Shown: piece after piece, positions 13,167 to 25,300 of the stretch
Position numbering within the stretch: the first letter of the stretch is position 1
Layout of the letters: every line of letters begins with the position of its first letter
Position numbers and translations under genes: made by a program
Source: Chrysopilus asiliformis
Taxonomy: Eukaryota > Arthropoda > Insecta > Diptera > Rhagionidae
Assembly (NCBI GenBank): GCA_964034945.1
Contig: OZ035963.1
Coordinates: 45,395,332 to 45,459,331, forward strand
Reading direction: 5' to 3'
DNA length: 64,000 nucleotides
The notes under the pieces: model-generated
Databases searched by the model: none
What the model was told of the DNA's origin: nothing
The model's input: the letters and a program-made list of their open reading frames with translations, nothing else

Positions 13167-15289
13167 ATAAATAAAAATTCTGCCTGTCCTCATATAGAGT
13201 ATTTGACGATTGGCACCTGGCAATTGCAGCTTTTGTTATATTTTTATCCTCTAATTATAGAAAATCTTTTACTTCAGTATAAGTAAATCTGTCTAATTTT
13301 TAAAGTTAATAATAAGTCCCATTTTCTACCCAGAAACCACAGTAACTTGAAGAAACGTCGACATTTAAACTTAATATCGTGCACTGATAGTGTAAAAGTT
13401 TATCTTGCATCATCGACTTTGATAACTCGAAGTTTCTTACTATTAACCTTGATAAGTCGAACCTCAATATCCTCGATAATTTGAAGTTTCGACGGTCCCC
13501 GTCAACTTCGACTTATTTTGGTTCCACTGCATTTCAAATATTGTAAATTAATTGTTGTATGTTTTTAAGTAAACTAATATTTTATTCGTCCAGTTATAGT
13601 GTAAATTGCGTAGAGACGTATAAAAAAGATTTCTTATAAGAAAGCCATGTGCTGTATAAAATATTTTATTAAAGATTTGTTTGAAAGTTCTTTTTCCCGG
13701 TTTTGTAATAAAAAAATAATTGAAATATAATTATGATTTCGAAAAATTTTAACACGATTTTGATTGTTTTGATGTGGATATAGAAGACATGATGCAAATG
13801 AAAAATGTACAATTGAGACATACATATATAATTAAGAGATAATATATAATTAAATATAATTGAGAGGTTTGAGATAAGTCGTTTTTCGTGCAATTGCGCA
13901 ATTATACAATACATTTAGAGCTCTGCTTTTTGAGTTATTATTTATATACAATTTCATTCCAAATAAATACTTTCCTGTATGTTGTTACCACTTAGATCAA
14001 GAATGATAGACCAATAAACCAAACTAAATAACAATCATGCAGATGTATTATTTATGTTATTTTTGTATTTGCTAAAAACTTTGTTAACATTTTTATTTAA
14101 AAAAAAGAAACACAAAATTAAAAATTATATTAATTGAAACTTAATACATAAAATGGAAGTCAACTTTTCTAACACCATTAAGCTATAGTGTCATCCATGC
14201 AAAGCACAGCAAGCACCTGTAGTAGAAGCAGAAAAAAATTTAATCAAATACCAACTAAGAAAACAGAAATATTATTAGGCTCATTTATTATATTTACATT
14301 GATAAAATCATAATTAATTTAAATTGACCGAAACGTAAAAAAAGCATAGTGTTTACTAGGTGCATTAATTTCTTTGATCGTGGAGATTTTTGAATTTATT
14401 TTGGCAAAAAGTAGATTTTACTGTTTGTCCATTAATCTTCATTTCTAAATGACTACCAGGATGTGAAAAGTAGATGTGCCCATCAAATTTATTTAAACGA
14501 TAGGTACGGTGCAAGTATAATTTTATTAATTGTTAAAAAAGCGTTCTTTATTGGAACGATGGCATGGGGTCTTTCTAAAGACTAACAGCTATGGCATACT
14601 AAGCACGTTGCGTTGTCGCATTGCGCTTTTTTTAAAGTCAGCCAAACAAATTAAGACGTTTTTAAAGCTTTTATTTAGTTTGCTGTTTTTAAAGCTTTTA
14701 TTTCGTTTGTTCGTTCGCCACGGTGAAATCTTGTCCTGAAATTTGACATACCAACGTGACTCCGGTGACAATAAAATATGCCTAACCGAATACATAAAAA
14801 AATGTATCAAAGATTTATACCAAGATATTCATTATGTGGGGTTTTAAATGAAAGGGCTTGGAACAAATAATCATAAACTCGCATTTCAATGTGGAAAAAA
14901 TAAAAGGACTTATGGATTACGCATTTTTTTTTTCGTAAGTACGAGACCGTAAATGTCTATAACATACGGGAAGTGGGAGGGCGCGGGGAGAGGCTATGCG
15001 GTAGTGTGACGGAGTTTAGTACAAAAAATTGCGCAAAAGCGTAAGGAAGAAGAGAGAGGCTTCGAAAAGTATAATAAGCGTGGCGACAGATAAGCGACAT
15101 TTTTGATTTTCAGTGTTACGAATCAAATACGAAATGACTAAGAAATATCACATATATCATAGAAAATCTAAGCAAAAAGAAGACTCTAAAAAATATACAA
15201 TATGTGGTCATTAAAAGTAAAATAAGCATTAATTGTAACACCCAAATCTTTATAAATCGTTACCTTTTCAAGAGCGGAATCATTTAGAG

Positions 15290-15745
15290 CCGTGGTTCCC
15301 AAACTTTTTCAGTTGACGCCCCATTTGAACACTTATCAAACAGCTGACGCCCCCCTTTTTTGAAAACCTGTCAAACCTCCGTGGTTCTATTCTAATATTT
15401 GGAGTTAAAAATCCACACACACTTTTACTTTCCATTTCAATTATTTATTTCCCTTTCAATTATCAATTTCATTTTTTTTTAACTGAAAAAATAGAAAATT
15501 ATGGGATGGGTGACACTGTTTTTCTTTCACTAAAATCTGAATATTAGGTCTGACGTATTCCTTTATTTGTTTAGTAGCTTAAAAATTTTAGTCAATCGAC
15601 CAACAATATCTTGAAATGTTAATTTCAAATTTCTTCACGCCTACCGTCCGTAGCTCTACGCCCCCTGAAATTGCTTCACGCCCCCCTGGACGTGGCCCCA
15701 CGCTCCCCAAGGGGGGTGGGGGAGGGGTCAGTTTGGAAACCACGG
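15290..15745. mobile_element. hAT MITE, 8 bp TSD atttagag
   Basis: Ends are ccgtggttcccaaact and its inverse (agtttggaaaccacgg). Identical 8 bp repeats atttagag flank it at 15282-15289 and 15746-15753. The 8 bp duplication and the 'GTGGTTCCCAAACT' terminus are hAT hallmarks. It contains C-rich and G-rich blocks (gcccccctgg, aaggggggtgggggagg) and no transposase. It lies inside the LINE pseudogene, whose coding sequence continues on both sides. Confidence 0.85.
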
Positions 15746-15862
15746 ATTTAGAGTGTAGTCGAACAAAAGCGGTTCTTTTTTGCGGGAAAATGACATTGAC
15801 TTGCACTTATCAACGTTCACGGGGAGACGATTGAGTACGCACCAGTTCAAAAATGAACACAT

Positions 15863-16259
15863 CGCACATGGTCCCGTAGACTGTAGTATCTCAAAATCTG
15901 CCATTTCAAGAAAAACGCATTCAAAGTTTTCATTACAAAATAATTGTTTATAAATAATTGTTTTTTTCTGTTGTCTGTACAGTAATATTTCAATTTATTA
16001 CTTTTTTGATAATAATTTACAGATCATTTGCTTAATTTTTTTTTTTGCAATAATAAAAGATAGTTAGGTTTGTTTTCCACAAAATTGATTTAAATTTTAG
16101 AAAATGGGAATTTAAAAAACCAAAAATAATTAAATTTTAGGACTACATTTACATTTAAATTTGTTTTTCATTTGATTCAGTCAATTTTCCTTTACATAAT
16201 GGAATAATTACTCAAAAACACATTTTTTTGAGATACTACAGTCTACGGGACCATGTGCG
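15863..16259. mobile_element. 397 bp MITE with about 33 bp inverted ends, candidate TSD acat
   Basis: The left end cgcacatggtcccgtagact and the right end (its inverse, ending ggaccatgtgcg) match over about 33 bp through gtagtatctcaaaa. The short direct repeat acat flanks it at 15859-15862 and 16260-16263. The interior is A/T-rich and non-coding. LINE reading frame fragments lie directly on both sides, so this is a clean insertion. Superfamily unassigned. Confidence 0.75.
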
Positions 16260-16984
16260 ACATGTCGGATTGTAATAAGGAACAATCATCAATATTAGCG
16301 ACAGATTGAAATATCTTAGCATCGTTAGCATATAATAGAATTTTACAGAAATTAATAAATAAAGACTAGTCATTTAAAAATAAAACAAAAAAGACGGAAC
16401 CAAGATGACTTCCCTGAGGAACCCCAGATGTGGTAGGAAAGCTGTAAGAGATCGAACCTCGGAAAAAAACGGATTGAGTACGGTTGGATAAATAGGAATT
16501 TATAAAGTCAACAAACAATGTTGGAAACCCTAGCAATTCCAGTTTGTTAATTAAGATTTTATGGTTAATTTTGTCAAAAGCTTTGCTAAAATCTGTAAAA
16601 ATACAATCAACCTGATTCCCCAATTCGATTTGCGATAATACGAAATTAGAAAATTCTAGTAGATTGGTTGTCGTCGATGAATCCGTGTTGAAAAGGAACT
16701 ATCATAGATTCACAGTGAAATTGGAGCACATCACAAATAATATTTTTCAAGACCTTAGCAATACATGGTAATTTAGCAATAGGGCGGTAGTTACAAATAT
16801 TGTTCCTATTTCCCTTCTTATGAAGAGGAATAATTGTCGAAATTTTCCATAACATTGGAAATTTACCCGTACGTATGGAAATAAGTAAACTATAACGGAC
16901 ACAAACGACGGACTACAAATCTTCAGTATAGATGGGGCGACACCATCAGGGCCAGAGGTGAAACTTTCGTCAATTGATAAAATA

Positions 16985-17086
16985 CAGTAGAATCCCGATA
17001 ATTCGTATTTTAAGGGACCAGAGCAAATTCATACGAATTAGCGGGATATACGAATTATCGGGGTACGAATTATCGGGATTCTACTG
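16985..17086. mobile_element. Tigger/pogo-like palindromic MITE, TA TSD
   Basis: A 102 bp near-palindrome with ends cagtagaatcccgataattc and its inverse, flanked by TA on both sides (16983-16984, 17087-17088). CAGT-starting ends with TA duplication are typical of the pogo/Tigger branch of Tc1/mariner. Other copies are at 17295-17393 and 46999-47156. Confidence 0.8.
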
Positions 17087-17154
17087 TATATTTTAAGACA
17101 GTTGATTCATCAAGAATCAAGTCTTTCATTGTCAACAAATTATATAAAAATAAA

Positions 17155-17290
17155 ATGTACAAGAAAAAAATTTTTTTTTTGATTTTTTTTCAGAAATAAT
17201 AGCGAGATAAAGATATAAAATATATTTATTTTATCTCTGATACACAGCGACCAAAAAATTATTTTTTTCTTTTTAGCACATTTTATCCTT
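17155..17290. repeat. Small foldback MITE with 'agcgagataaa' core
   Basis: Poly-A/T arms (tgtacaagaaaaaaa at the left, ttttttctttttagcaca at the right) flank a core with agcgagataaag and ttatctctgatacacagc. A related copy is at 28234-28412 with the same core and facing arms. Non-coding. Confidence 0.5.
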
Positions 17291-17294
17291 ATAT

Positions 17295-17393
17295 AGCAGA
17301 ATCCTGATAATTCGTACCCCGATAATTCGTATATCCCGCTAATTCGTATGAATTTGCTGGTCCCTTGAAATACGAATTATCGGGATTCTACTG
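17295..17393. mobile_element. Tigger/pogo-like palindromic MITE, second copy
   Basis: Inverse-orientation relative of the element at 16985-17086, with the right end cgggattctactg followed by TA. The left end is worn (agcagaatcctgat). It contains the same 'taattcgtatgaatttgctg' middle. Confidence 0.7.
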
Positions 17394-17395
17394 TA

Positions 17396-17765
17396 CTAGC
17401 AGACCCTACGTTGCCAGCTTAAAGTTTTTTGTATAAATTTTAGAATGCCAAAAAACCATAAATAACTTAAAAACTTTTGGGAAAAAACGTTATCCTTACA
17501 GGACCTTCTGTTTCGCATTTTGAAATTCCGGTGACCCCGGAAACTCCCTAATGCCGATTTTCCCGGGAAAACGGGAAAAAGGATATTTGCGTTATCCTTT
17601 TAGGACCTTCCGTTTTGAATTTTGAAGATCTAACGTAGCTAAAAACCTGCTCCTGGCACCGCAGATCATTTTGCAAAAAACCGCGTAAAAATCGGTCCAG
17701 TAGTTTTTGAGTTTTGTAATCTCAAACAGACAGACAAACAAACATCCATTTTTATATATTAAGAT
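17396..17765 (+). repeat. Unclassified repeat ending in a CAGACAGACAAAC tail
   Basis: Contains two internal 'gttatccttttaggaccttc'-type phrases (near 17485 and 17591), the phrase ggtccagtagtttttgagtt and a terminal cagacagacaaacaaac tract followed by tatatattaaga. This layout resembles 3' tails of non-autonomous insect transposons. No open frame. Superfamily unknown. Confidence 0.35.
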
Positions 17766-17929
17766 ACGCGGTTCTTATTTGCATAAATTTTGTGTGTTAA
17801 TATTTTATTGGATTGTTTGTGCAAATATAAACCTTTTGTAAGAGGGAAAACGACTAAATTTGTTTGGGTGTCTTTAAAAATCCTGTAATGCGGCAACGAA
17901 CTTGGTATGCCGTAGCTTTTAAGGATGGT

Positions 17930-18445
17930 TCAAACTATACAAGAATTTTAGTTAAGTAGCAAGAAATTTAGTAAGTAAACCGGTGTTCCGATTTCGTATC
18001 AATTTAGTCAAGCCGTTTAGTTCATCGACTATATCAACTAAATCCATTTGATTCTATGTAGTTTTTCAGTCAAGTTGACAGCCTCACTTTGTCTCATTAA
18101 TAACTAAACAAGCCATTTACAAATCTAAACGTGTGATTTTTAGTTAAGTTTATTAGCTGACAAATTCATTTCTCGACATGTCGTTTTGTTCGAGCGGAAA
18201 AACCGTAAGTGCCTTTGGAGTCTTAGATCTATAAAAATAAGCAAGCAAAGCAGTCTGCTTATAATAATTTGCAGAATGCAATGGAGATATCTGGATTTTT
18301 GTTTTCTTGCCTTGAACTCTGTTCGTCTTGACAAACCACCCACTAATCCAGTAACGTACTTATGTCCGGACACTTTTTAACTACCAAAGCATTTAATAGC
18401 AAGTTAATCACTTGACTAAATACTTGTATAGTCAGTACCAGCGTT
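17930..18445. repeat. Possible inverted-repeat element next to the zinc-finger exon
   Basis: The motif actatacaagaattttagtt near 17933 faces aaatacttgtatagt near 18420 in inverse orientation, with tagcaag motifs also mirrored. The match is short and imperfect and no target duplication was found, so the boundaries are tentative. Confidence 0.3.
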
Positions 18446-18731
18446 TAGTCTTTAGAAATAGTCCATTACCGTCAGCGGTTTTTGTGACGCTTAAAATTTT
18501 GAAGAGAATTAAATCTGCTCCTATTTTCCAATGTTAATTTTTTCTCTATTACTTAATATATGTCCCGCAATAGAAAATACATCAATGAAGTATAAATAAT
18601 CTTACCCACGTGAAATATGAATAATATCAATGTTAGAAATAGGAAAAAGCAAATGTTTTCAATTTCGGATTTCATTGTTAACAAATAGATTAGAATAATG
18701 GAAATATGATTTGTGTATTTTCTATGCTTAC

Positions 18732-21700
18732 CATCGCTAGGTCGTGGCGGTCGTGGTGTATTTTGCTTGCGAGCTTTTGATTTTGTTTGTCGTTTTGTGG
18801 ATGACGAGGACGTCGACGCCGTGGAACATTTGATGGATTTTCTATGTTGGAATCCGATATTATGTCGCCTACGTCTACTTCCGACATAGTATCGATATTT
18901 ACGTTTCTTGGCCAATAGCCAGGCATAATCGCCCGAACAATCCAACATATGTCGGTACAGTTCCTGTAATCCGCTGCATTCGCGTTTACATTTCGTGCAT
19001 TTACGTGCTACATGATGAGCCACAGATGTATCCTCCTCGATATCACCATTTGTTAAACTCGATGAGTACAAACTACTGCTGGCTCCTCCGCCTCGACTCG
19101 CACTACTGTTACCATCGCTTGTCACCTTTGAATCACTGCAGCCACTTGTCGCCGTTGTCGCAGTCGTGGTGCTGGCTGAGATCGTTGTTAGGCTATCCAT
19201 CGATTCTTCTCCGACGGCATTGTCATTGTCTTCGGTTTTTAATCTTCGCACCATAAGCACCTGTTGCTTGTACTCGTGATGCCTATGCAGTGCTTTTGTC
19301 GGGATATAAAAATGCTTGTACAGATTACCCTCAATAAGTTCGCGGCCCACAATTTCATAGTGCGTCGAGTAGACATGTGGATGGCGAAACATTTTATGCT
19401 CCTCAATACTCTTTAGCTTGTCGAATCGGGCTCCACAACCGAAGCAAATATAGCACCGTGGACGAGCCCATTCACCGCTTAAAATGCAGTCGTCCTTTGA
19501 AGCTTGCAACTGTGGATCGCGTCGAGTGAGGTTAAGTGTACGCGGGACAATATCACGGTCGTGTGTTGCATCATCTGGTTGAGTGTATTCAAGCTCTACC
19601 GATGGGCTAAACGAGTTTATGGATGCGGAGCAGGCTCCTGGAACCAATGAATCCTCCATCACCTCTACCTTAATGACGGTCTGTTCACTTTGCTCGAGAA
19701 CGATTTGCGGCAGGCGCCGACTATCAAGTATGGTGTTCAGTTGAGCGATTTCCTTACGTTTCTCCTCTCTGGCAATCTCGCCACCACCGACCACTTGTGA
19801 TACACCAGATTGGACATGGGCTTCTCGCCGGACCATTTCGTGTTTTGTACGCATTGTCAACTGAGTCCACATATCTAACTTGGAGAGATCTCGTAATCCG
19901 GCTATCGGCTGCTTAATCTTTTTCACAATTTTTCCCCCTTCATTGACATATTTGTACTTCTTGACGCAATCCCACTTCCATTTCCATGAATTCTTCGTAA
20001 TCGGCTTCTTGATTTTTGATGCTGAAATTAAATCACTGCCATATTGTTCGGCAGTAAGGAGAGTTGGGAACGCTGTACTCATAGTTAATGCGGTCGCTTC
20101 ATGAATTTCACTGTCGGTCGCAAAAGGACTACGATCTACTGCACTTCTAATGGCAGGAACTGTAGCTACAGGACTAAGAGGGATGGGTGATGTTGGGCCA
20201 CATTTCAGTTTACCGTCCAAATGACAGTTCAAATTAGTTTTGACGTTTATACTGACCGTTTCGTAAAAATCATGATCGAAAATGTTATTTACTGATTCGA
20301 TGCGATTTGTATTTGCTGGTCGGCCGCTAATTTCCACTGTGTCGGCAACAATTGAAGTGACAACGCGTCCCACTTTACTCCTTGTCTTGGCTATGCTTGG
20401 CGTCAGTTCCATTTTTGGCAGTTCTATATTGGCGATACGTCGATTTCTAACGCCTTTCCGTCCACGTGGTAAACGATTTTGAGCAACACCTAATCTCGAT
20501 AGAATCGCCTCGTCGCTTCGCAAGAGGTTTTGACAAGAGCGTGTTGTCAACGGTTTATTCATCATGGCCTGCTTGATCTGTCGGCGGGTTTTAGTTGGAG
20601 TACTTTCAGGTTGAGGTGATTCATTGTCACGTTGTTCCTCTTCCTTTTGATCGGCCTTCGCTGCTGCTGAAGATATCCGCTCGGTGGTTCCATCAATTTC
20701 AATCTGCAGTGGCTGCGATAGCTTGGAATTTGATGCGATTTCCAATGGGGTGGATGTTTTCGATTTCTTTCCCATCGATTTGGTGATTGTGGGTCCACCA
20801 CCACCACCGCCACTGAAAAACGCTTGACTCGTCGAGGCGATGGCAGTGATAGATGATTGACTGGCAGGGGTTTTTGTTGTATGCTTGAATTCGGTATGTT
20901 GATCTCTGAGCTCCTGGCTTGTGAATCGTATTTCGCAATGTCTGCAGGCAAAGTACTTGTCCGAATGGAAATCCATGAGATGATGGAACAGAGATTTGAG
21001 ATCATCAGAAAGTATGGCTGTTGTTAGCTTACTACTAGTATTGCAACAATATGAACAGCCCGGATAAGATATCATCGAAGGGCATAACATTGAATTGCGA
21101 GAACTTAGTCGTCGTCCCTCAACGATCGTATGAACACGTTCAGTGTGCTTAATTCTTAATTTTTGACTGGAAAATTTCTTATCACAATAAAGACATAGTG
21201 ACTTAATCGGCTGTTGACTGGAATGATCGCTATTATCGTCCTCGTCATCATTTAGGCCAGACACAACGCCAGCGGTACGGCCACTTCGATTGTCCTCCTC
21301 ACCGGTGGCTCCATTCAATTTTGAAATGGTATCGGAACTATCTACTAGAGAAACAGCTGTGGGGCGAGCTGCATTTCGTTCGATTTCCGTATTAAAAGCC
21401 AAAATTGAATTGAGGATACCCGATAGACGTTCGAGTGGTAGACTGCACGTTAGCTTTAAAGGTAGATGAGAAGAAATATTATTGGGATTTTCGTTCCCAT
21501 CATCTATTCTATTGGCACCGTGAAAATTATCTGCGGAAATGCATTTCCGTATTGGAAAATCGTTCGGTTTCCGTTTCTTTTTGATCTTGCGTCCCCGTTT
21601 CTTTGGCAACGTTGCCGTATTCGAGGCCGCCGACTGATTAGTCGTATCTTCGTCACTTCGATTCGAATTCAGTTCTAAACTATTGCTGCGGAGCCCGGTT

Positions 21701-22317
21701 CTCAGTCCTATCGCCGTCAAATTCTCAGGGCTAATAATTCGGTCCGTGTTTCTTTGGAGGTTCTGTCGACTTTTTCGTAAGAGCGAAGGTGTCGTCGACG
21801 CCAAGGATTTTTTTGCTAATAGCTGACGTTGACGCTTTTGCTGCGACGATATGCGATTTTTTCGTGGGGTTAAGCACGATGAGGATGACGTCCGTGAAAT
21901 TGATTCGGTGTTTGCTATTCTTGATTTATTCGATAGTTGTAAAGATGGAGACGTCGATGTTGATGATGGCGTTGTAGATGATGATGATGCTCTTGACGAT
22001 AACAGAGTTGACGATGGTGGCGATGGTGAGAGTTTCTTATCCACTGATGATCGTGTTGTGGCCCCAGACAATGACTTTGGTGGCGTTTTCTGGAGATCCA
22101 GGGCAGCAGCAATTTGCTCTGAATCCTTTGATCTCCGTTTATTTCCATTTTCGACTTCTGTTTCCTTTGCTTCTCCCGTATATGCTTCCCGATTAATCTT
22201 CTTAGTTTGCAGCTCTCTTCTGCTGTTTGTTGGTGTGGCAATGACATTTCTGTCGCTTGTGATGGTGGCATCGTTATGGGCTACTATTTCTGCACCGCTT
22301 CGATGGACCATTTTATT
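18732..22317 (-). CDS. First coding exon of C2H2 zinc-finger/AT-hook protein
   Basis: The exon is bounded by an acceptor (TTTTTCTTTCAG ending at 22318) and a donor (GATG|GTAAGC at 18731). Translation probably starts at the ATG at 22311, six bases into the exon (context AAAATGG). An upstream in-frame ATG at 22341 lies across the acceptor and is rejected. About 1193 codons are encoded here. Finger modules by approximate residue: C2H2 LCLYC..RIKHTERVH (370-392); CSYC..HHLMDFH (417-442); CRHC..RDQHTEFKH (453-474); CFGC..EEHKMFRH (953-977); and a C2HC KCTKC..HMLDC (1103-1125) followed by basic SRRRRH. A basic AT-hook-like patch KKRGRKIKKKRKP is near 235-250. A conserved-looking tryptophan-rich block WKWKWDCVKKYKYVNEGGK lies near 775. 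Ser/Thr-rich and Gly-rich linkers separate them. The role is probably nuclear DNA or chromatin binding. If the donor is not used the frame runs on into the intron to a stop at 18553, giving a short isoform. Confidence 0.88.
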
Positions 22318-25300
22318 CTGAAAGAAAAATTGTAAAAACAATTAAAAAATATTGAACACATTTCGCAGTGGTAGGTGGTAGTTAATGTGAATCGGAAGAT
22401 GGTCAAATATTACAGAGCTTCAAATTTATACGAAGTACATGGTTAGGAAGTATTATATTCATGAAAAATTTCTACCTCAGAATTTTACCTAAAAAACATT
22501 TACCATCTGTTTCTCACAAAAAGGAAAAAGATAGGTTCTTCAATGGGTTAAAACTAACTACTTTTTCTCCCCTTCTCCAAACAAACAAAATAGTTTTTGG
22601 GATTTCTTAAAAAACACTGCTATGTATCCAAAAGGTTTAAAAAACCTAAAACCATTTAACTTGAAGATCCAAAAAATTATGTGTTGCAGAAGCCTGGTTA
22701 TTCAATACTTTATGATAAACATCTGATATGAAAGCATTGCACATGCATAAAAACTTGCGCACAGTTAATAGACTCAATACATAGGCAACATGTAGACGAA
22801 AATAAAAAGTGAAAAAGAAGTCCCAAGTAGAAAGTCTTGAGAAAGAAGTTATTGTCATATGCCTGCCTAAGAAACCATTTTTTCGAAAACCGAACAATTG
22901 TTCACGAACTCACGTATTTCACTTGTCAGTTTGTTTCTTTGCTAGGGTTAAATCTTGTAATCTAATTTAGACCCACTTCCATTTATCGGATTGATATACT
23001 TAAATCCGGTAACAATACAATATTTTCATTAGTTCGTCCTTTTAAGGATAACGGAAAGTCTGGCCCGGATATCACGTAAATTTTCCGAAAATAATCTTTG
23101 TCGCAATTTCATTTCTAATTTCAATAATTTTCAGCAGCGGCAAAATGAATTCACGTAAATTCGGAGGTCCACGGTATATCTATAAAAAGTAGAAAACGAA
23201 GTCCTAAAAAATTTGTAATGCCGGATTTCGAGATCCACTGAACCGATTTTCATGCGATTTCACTTTTTTAATCAGCAGTCCCGAATCAAATTATGATTCT
23301 AAATCAAAAGGAAGCCGAGAAATTATGATTTTAGTTTTAACACTAAACATACCATAACCGGTCTTAGCGCATATAATCTTATCGTTTTTGCGCGCTTGAC
23401 TTCATGACTTTTTCTATTTGTTATATACACTTAATATTCTATTATTATTTTTTATTTATATTTTGTTTACTTTGAGTAATACTTGTCATATACCGTTATC
23501 TACCACAGTATGGTCATTTGACCGGCCATGGTAGAAATAGGTATGTATTAAGTGCTGGTATGTTTAGTGTTAATCGAATCTAATCATATCGATCAACCTG
23601 GTCATCCGAATGTTGTATTGCTTCACATTAAATCTCGGAAGTGGAGAAATTGTACATCCAATTTGCATCGCATCAACATCCAGTACTAGACATGCAATAC
23701 GAAGAGAAGAATTATGGAAAAATTGAGCTTTTTTCCCATTAAAGATCAACTACATTCAGCAAAAAATTCAGAAGGGGGAAAAAGTGGAAAACGATATATT
23801 CTTCTCTGTTCATTGCATTTGTCATCAACGAAGTTAAAGCTCAATTAGGTCTTAACTTCCAATTTGTATTTCTGACTCTACCTATTTTTCGGAAAAACTG
23901 ACATTCGAGACTTTTAGGGCGGCTATTTTTGGTTTTTTGGTGCAGAAAAACTTATGAACAAAATTTTAATCCGGCAACAACAGGTATGCCAGTTAATATA
24001 TTGTATAATATTATAATAGCTTGCAACAGAAAATTTTTAGCTCTATTACGCTCGAACACAACAAATATCTCGAAAACGGTTGCAGCAGAAAATTTTATTT
24101 TTGCGCAGTAAAATAGCAGTAAATCAGCAGTAAATCTTATGGAAGAAAATTTTCTTGTGTGCTACTTTTGTGTTCCAGCCATAGATATACTAGATCGCTC
24201 TCAAATGGTCCCATTTCAATACAGTTCAGTGAATCAAAACGAGTCAAGTAAGAGCAAGATAACCGTATGAAAATAAATATAGTCCTCTCGTTTAAACCGT
24301 TAGCTGTCAAAGGAAAATAGACTTTCGGAATGGTGTTGGCGCCTAAAGTTATTTATTTGCGCCTAAAGTTATTCTCAAACTTGTGGAATTTGAATTTCGC
24401 GGCAAACTAAATTTGAATTTCGCGAGCTTATACAGTTCAGTGGATGCGTTCAAGTACGATAAAGAGGGAAATACTTTTGGGACCATTTTTCAGCAGAGCT
24501 TTGTATGGTGACAGTTGTTCTATGTTATATAGTTCTGCGGTTCCAGCGTAATAGAGCTCAAATTTTTAGCCGGAAATGAGTGCAATAGGGGTAGTTCTCT
24601 TTTTCTCTTCACTGAAAAAAACGGAGTGTTTGGAAAGTGTTTGCGAACATCTATTAAGTGTTTGCATTATTAACAAAATAGTAAAATTGCTCTGCCTTGA
24701 TGGAGCTTTTTTTCACATCTCTGATAATTCGTATAAAGTCTGGGCCAATCGGGGTATAAGTATTTGAATTGAGTTTTACCCCACCAAAATCCTGTAAGCC
24801 TACGTGCTGGTGAAGCGGGCTTTGATTACGCTGAACCAGCTCTATGCCAGAAACAGACTTCATAGTGAGGTTTAGAGCGACATGCTTGACCTGTTAGGAG
24901 GAATTTTTCGGATGTGAAAACATTTACAAAAATAATATATCATTTTGTTATATTTTTTATAACCTATAAGCCGAGAGGTTCTAATAAAATTCAATGCTAG
25001 AAAGATTCAGTAAAAATCATGAATAAGAAATGATGAAATGATTTTTTGTTACAAAACTACTTAACGTAGTTCAATGTGTATTGTCAATATATTTTTTTAG
25101 ACTTTTGCATCGTTGCAAATGCATAAAAAGTACATACAATTTGTAATGCGAAGATCGGCGAATATTTTGCGTTTTAGGAGGTTTGCGTTTACATGAAAAA
25201 TATAATTATAAACCGCGTTGTGGCGAAAATCGCGTTGTAGGAAAATTTCCCCATTTTTCCTACCGCGTTGTAGTGAAATCGCAACCACTCTGTTTTTTAT

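Larger units (their letters stand above)
15180..17150 (-). pseudogene. Jockey-like non-LTR retrotransposon reverse transcriptase, degenerate and split by insertions
   Basis: Reading the minus strand from right to left, fragments of one reverse transcriptase follow in order. They are: a piece ending SGPDGVAPSILK (about 16975-16930); IIPLHKKGNRNNICNYRPIA (about 16840-16780); FTDFSKAFDKINHKIL (about 16600-16550); SGVPQGSHLGSVFF (about 16435-16385); a YAND version of the catalytic YADD box near 16330; NRLPVNVDKCKSMSF (about 15830-15785); and ALEKVTIYKDLGVT (about 15275-15235). Frameshifts, stops and the YAND change show it is dead. It is interrupted by a Tigger-like MITE (16985-17086), a 397 bp MITE (15863-16259) and a hAT MITE (15290-15745). 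Reverse transcriptase text resumes on the far side of each, so each inserted after the LINE. The endonuclease end was not found. Confidence 0.85.
5840..18731 (-). other. 12.9 kb intron of the C2H2/AT-hook gene
   Basis: On the minus strand the donor reads GATG|GTAAGC (intron begins at 18731) and the acceptor reads TTTTTCTTACAG (intron ends at 5840). Both match GT-AG consensus. The donor splits a codon after its first base and the acceptor supplies the other two, so the reading frame is kept. No other long minus-strand open frame with splice sites was seen between them; the interior is almost wholly transposable-element sequence. The stretch 5847-6627 is A/T-rich with poly-A runs and holds nothing I can name. 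Joining of the two exons is inferred, not proven. Confidence 0.72.
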
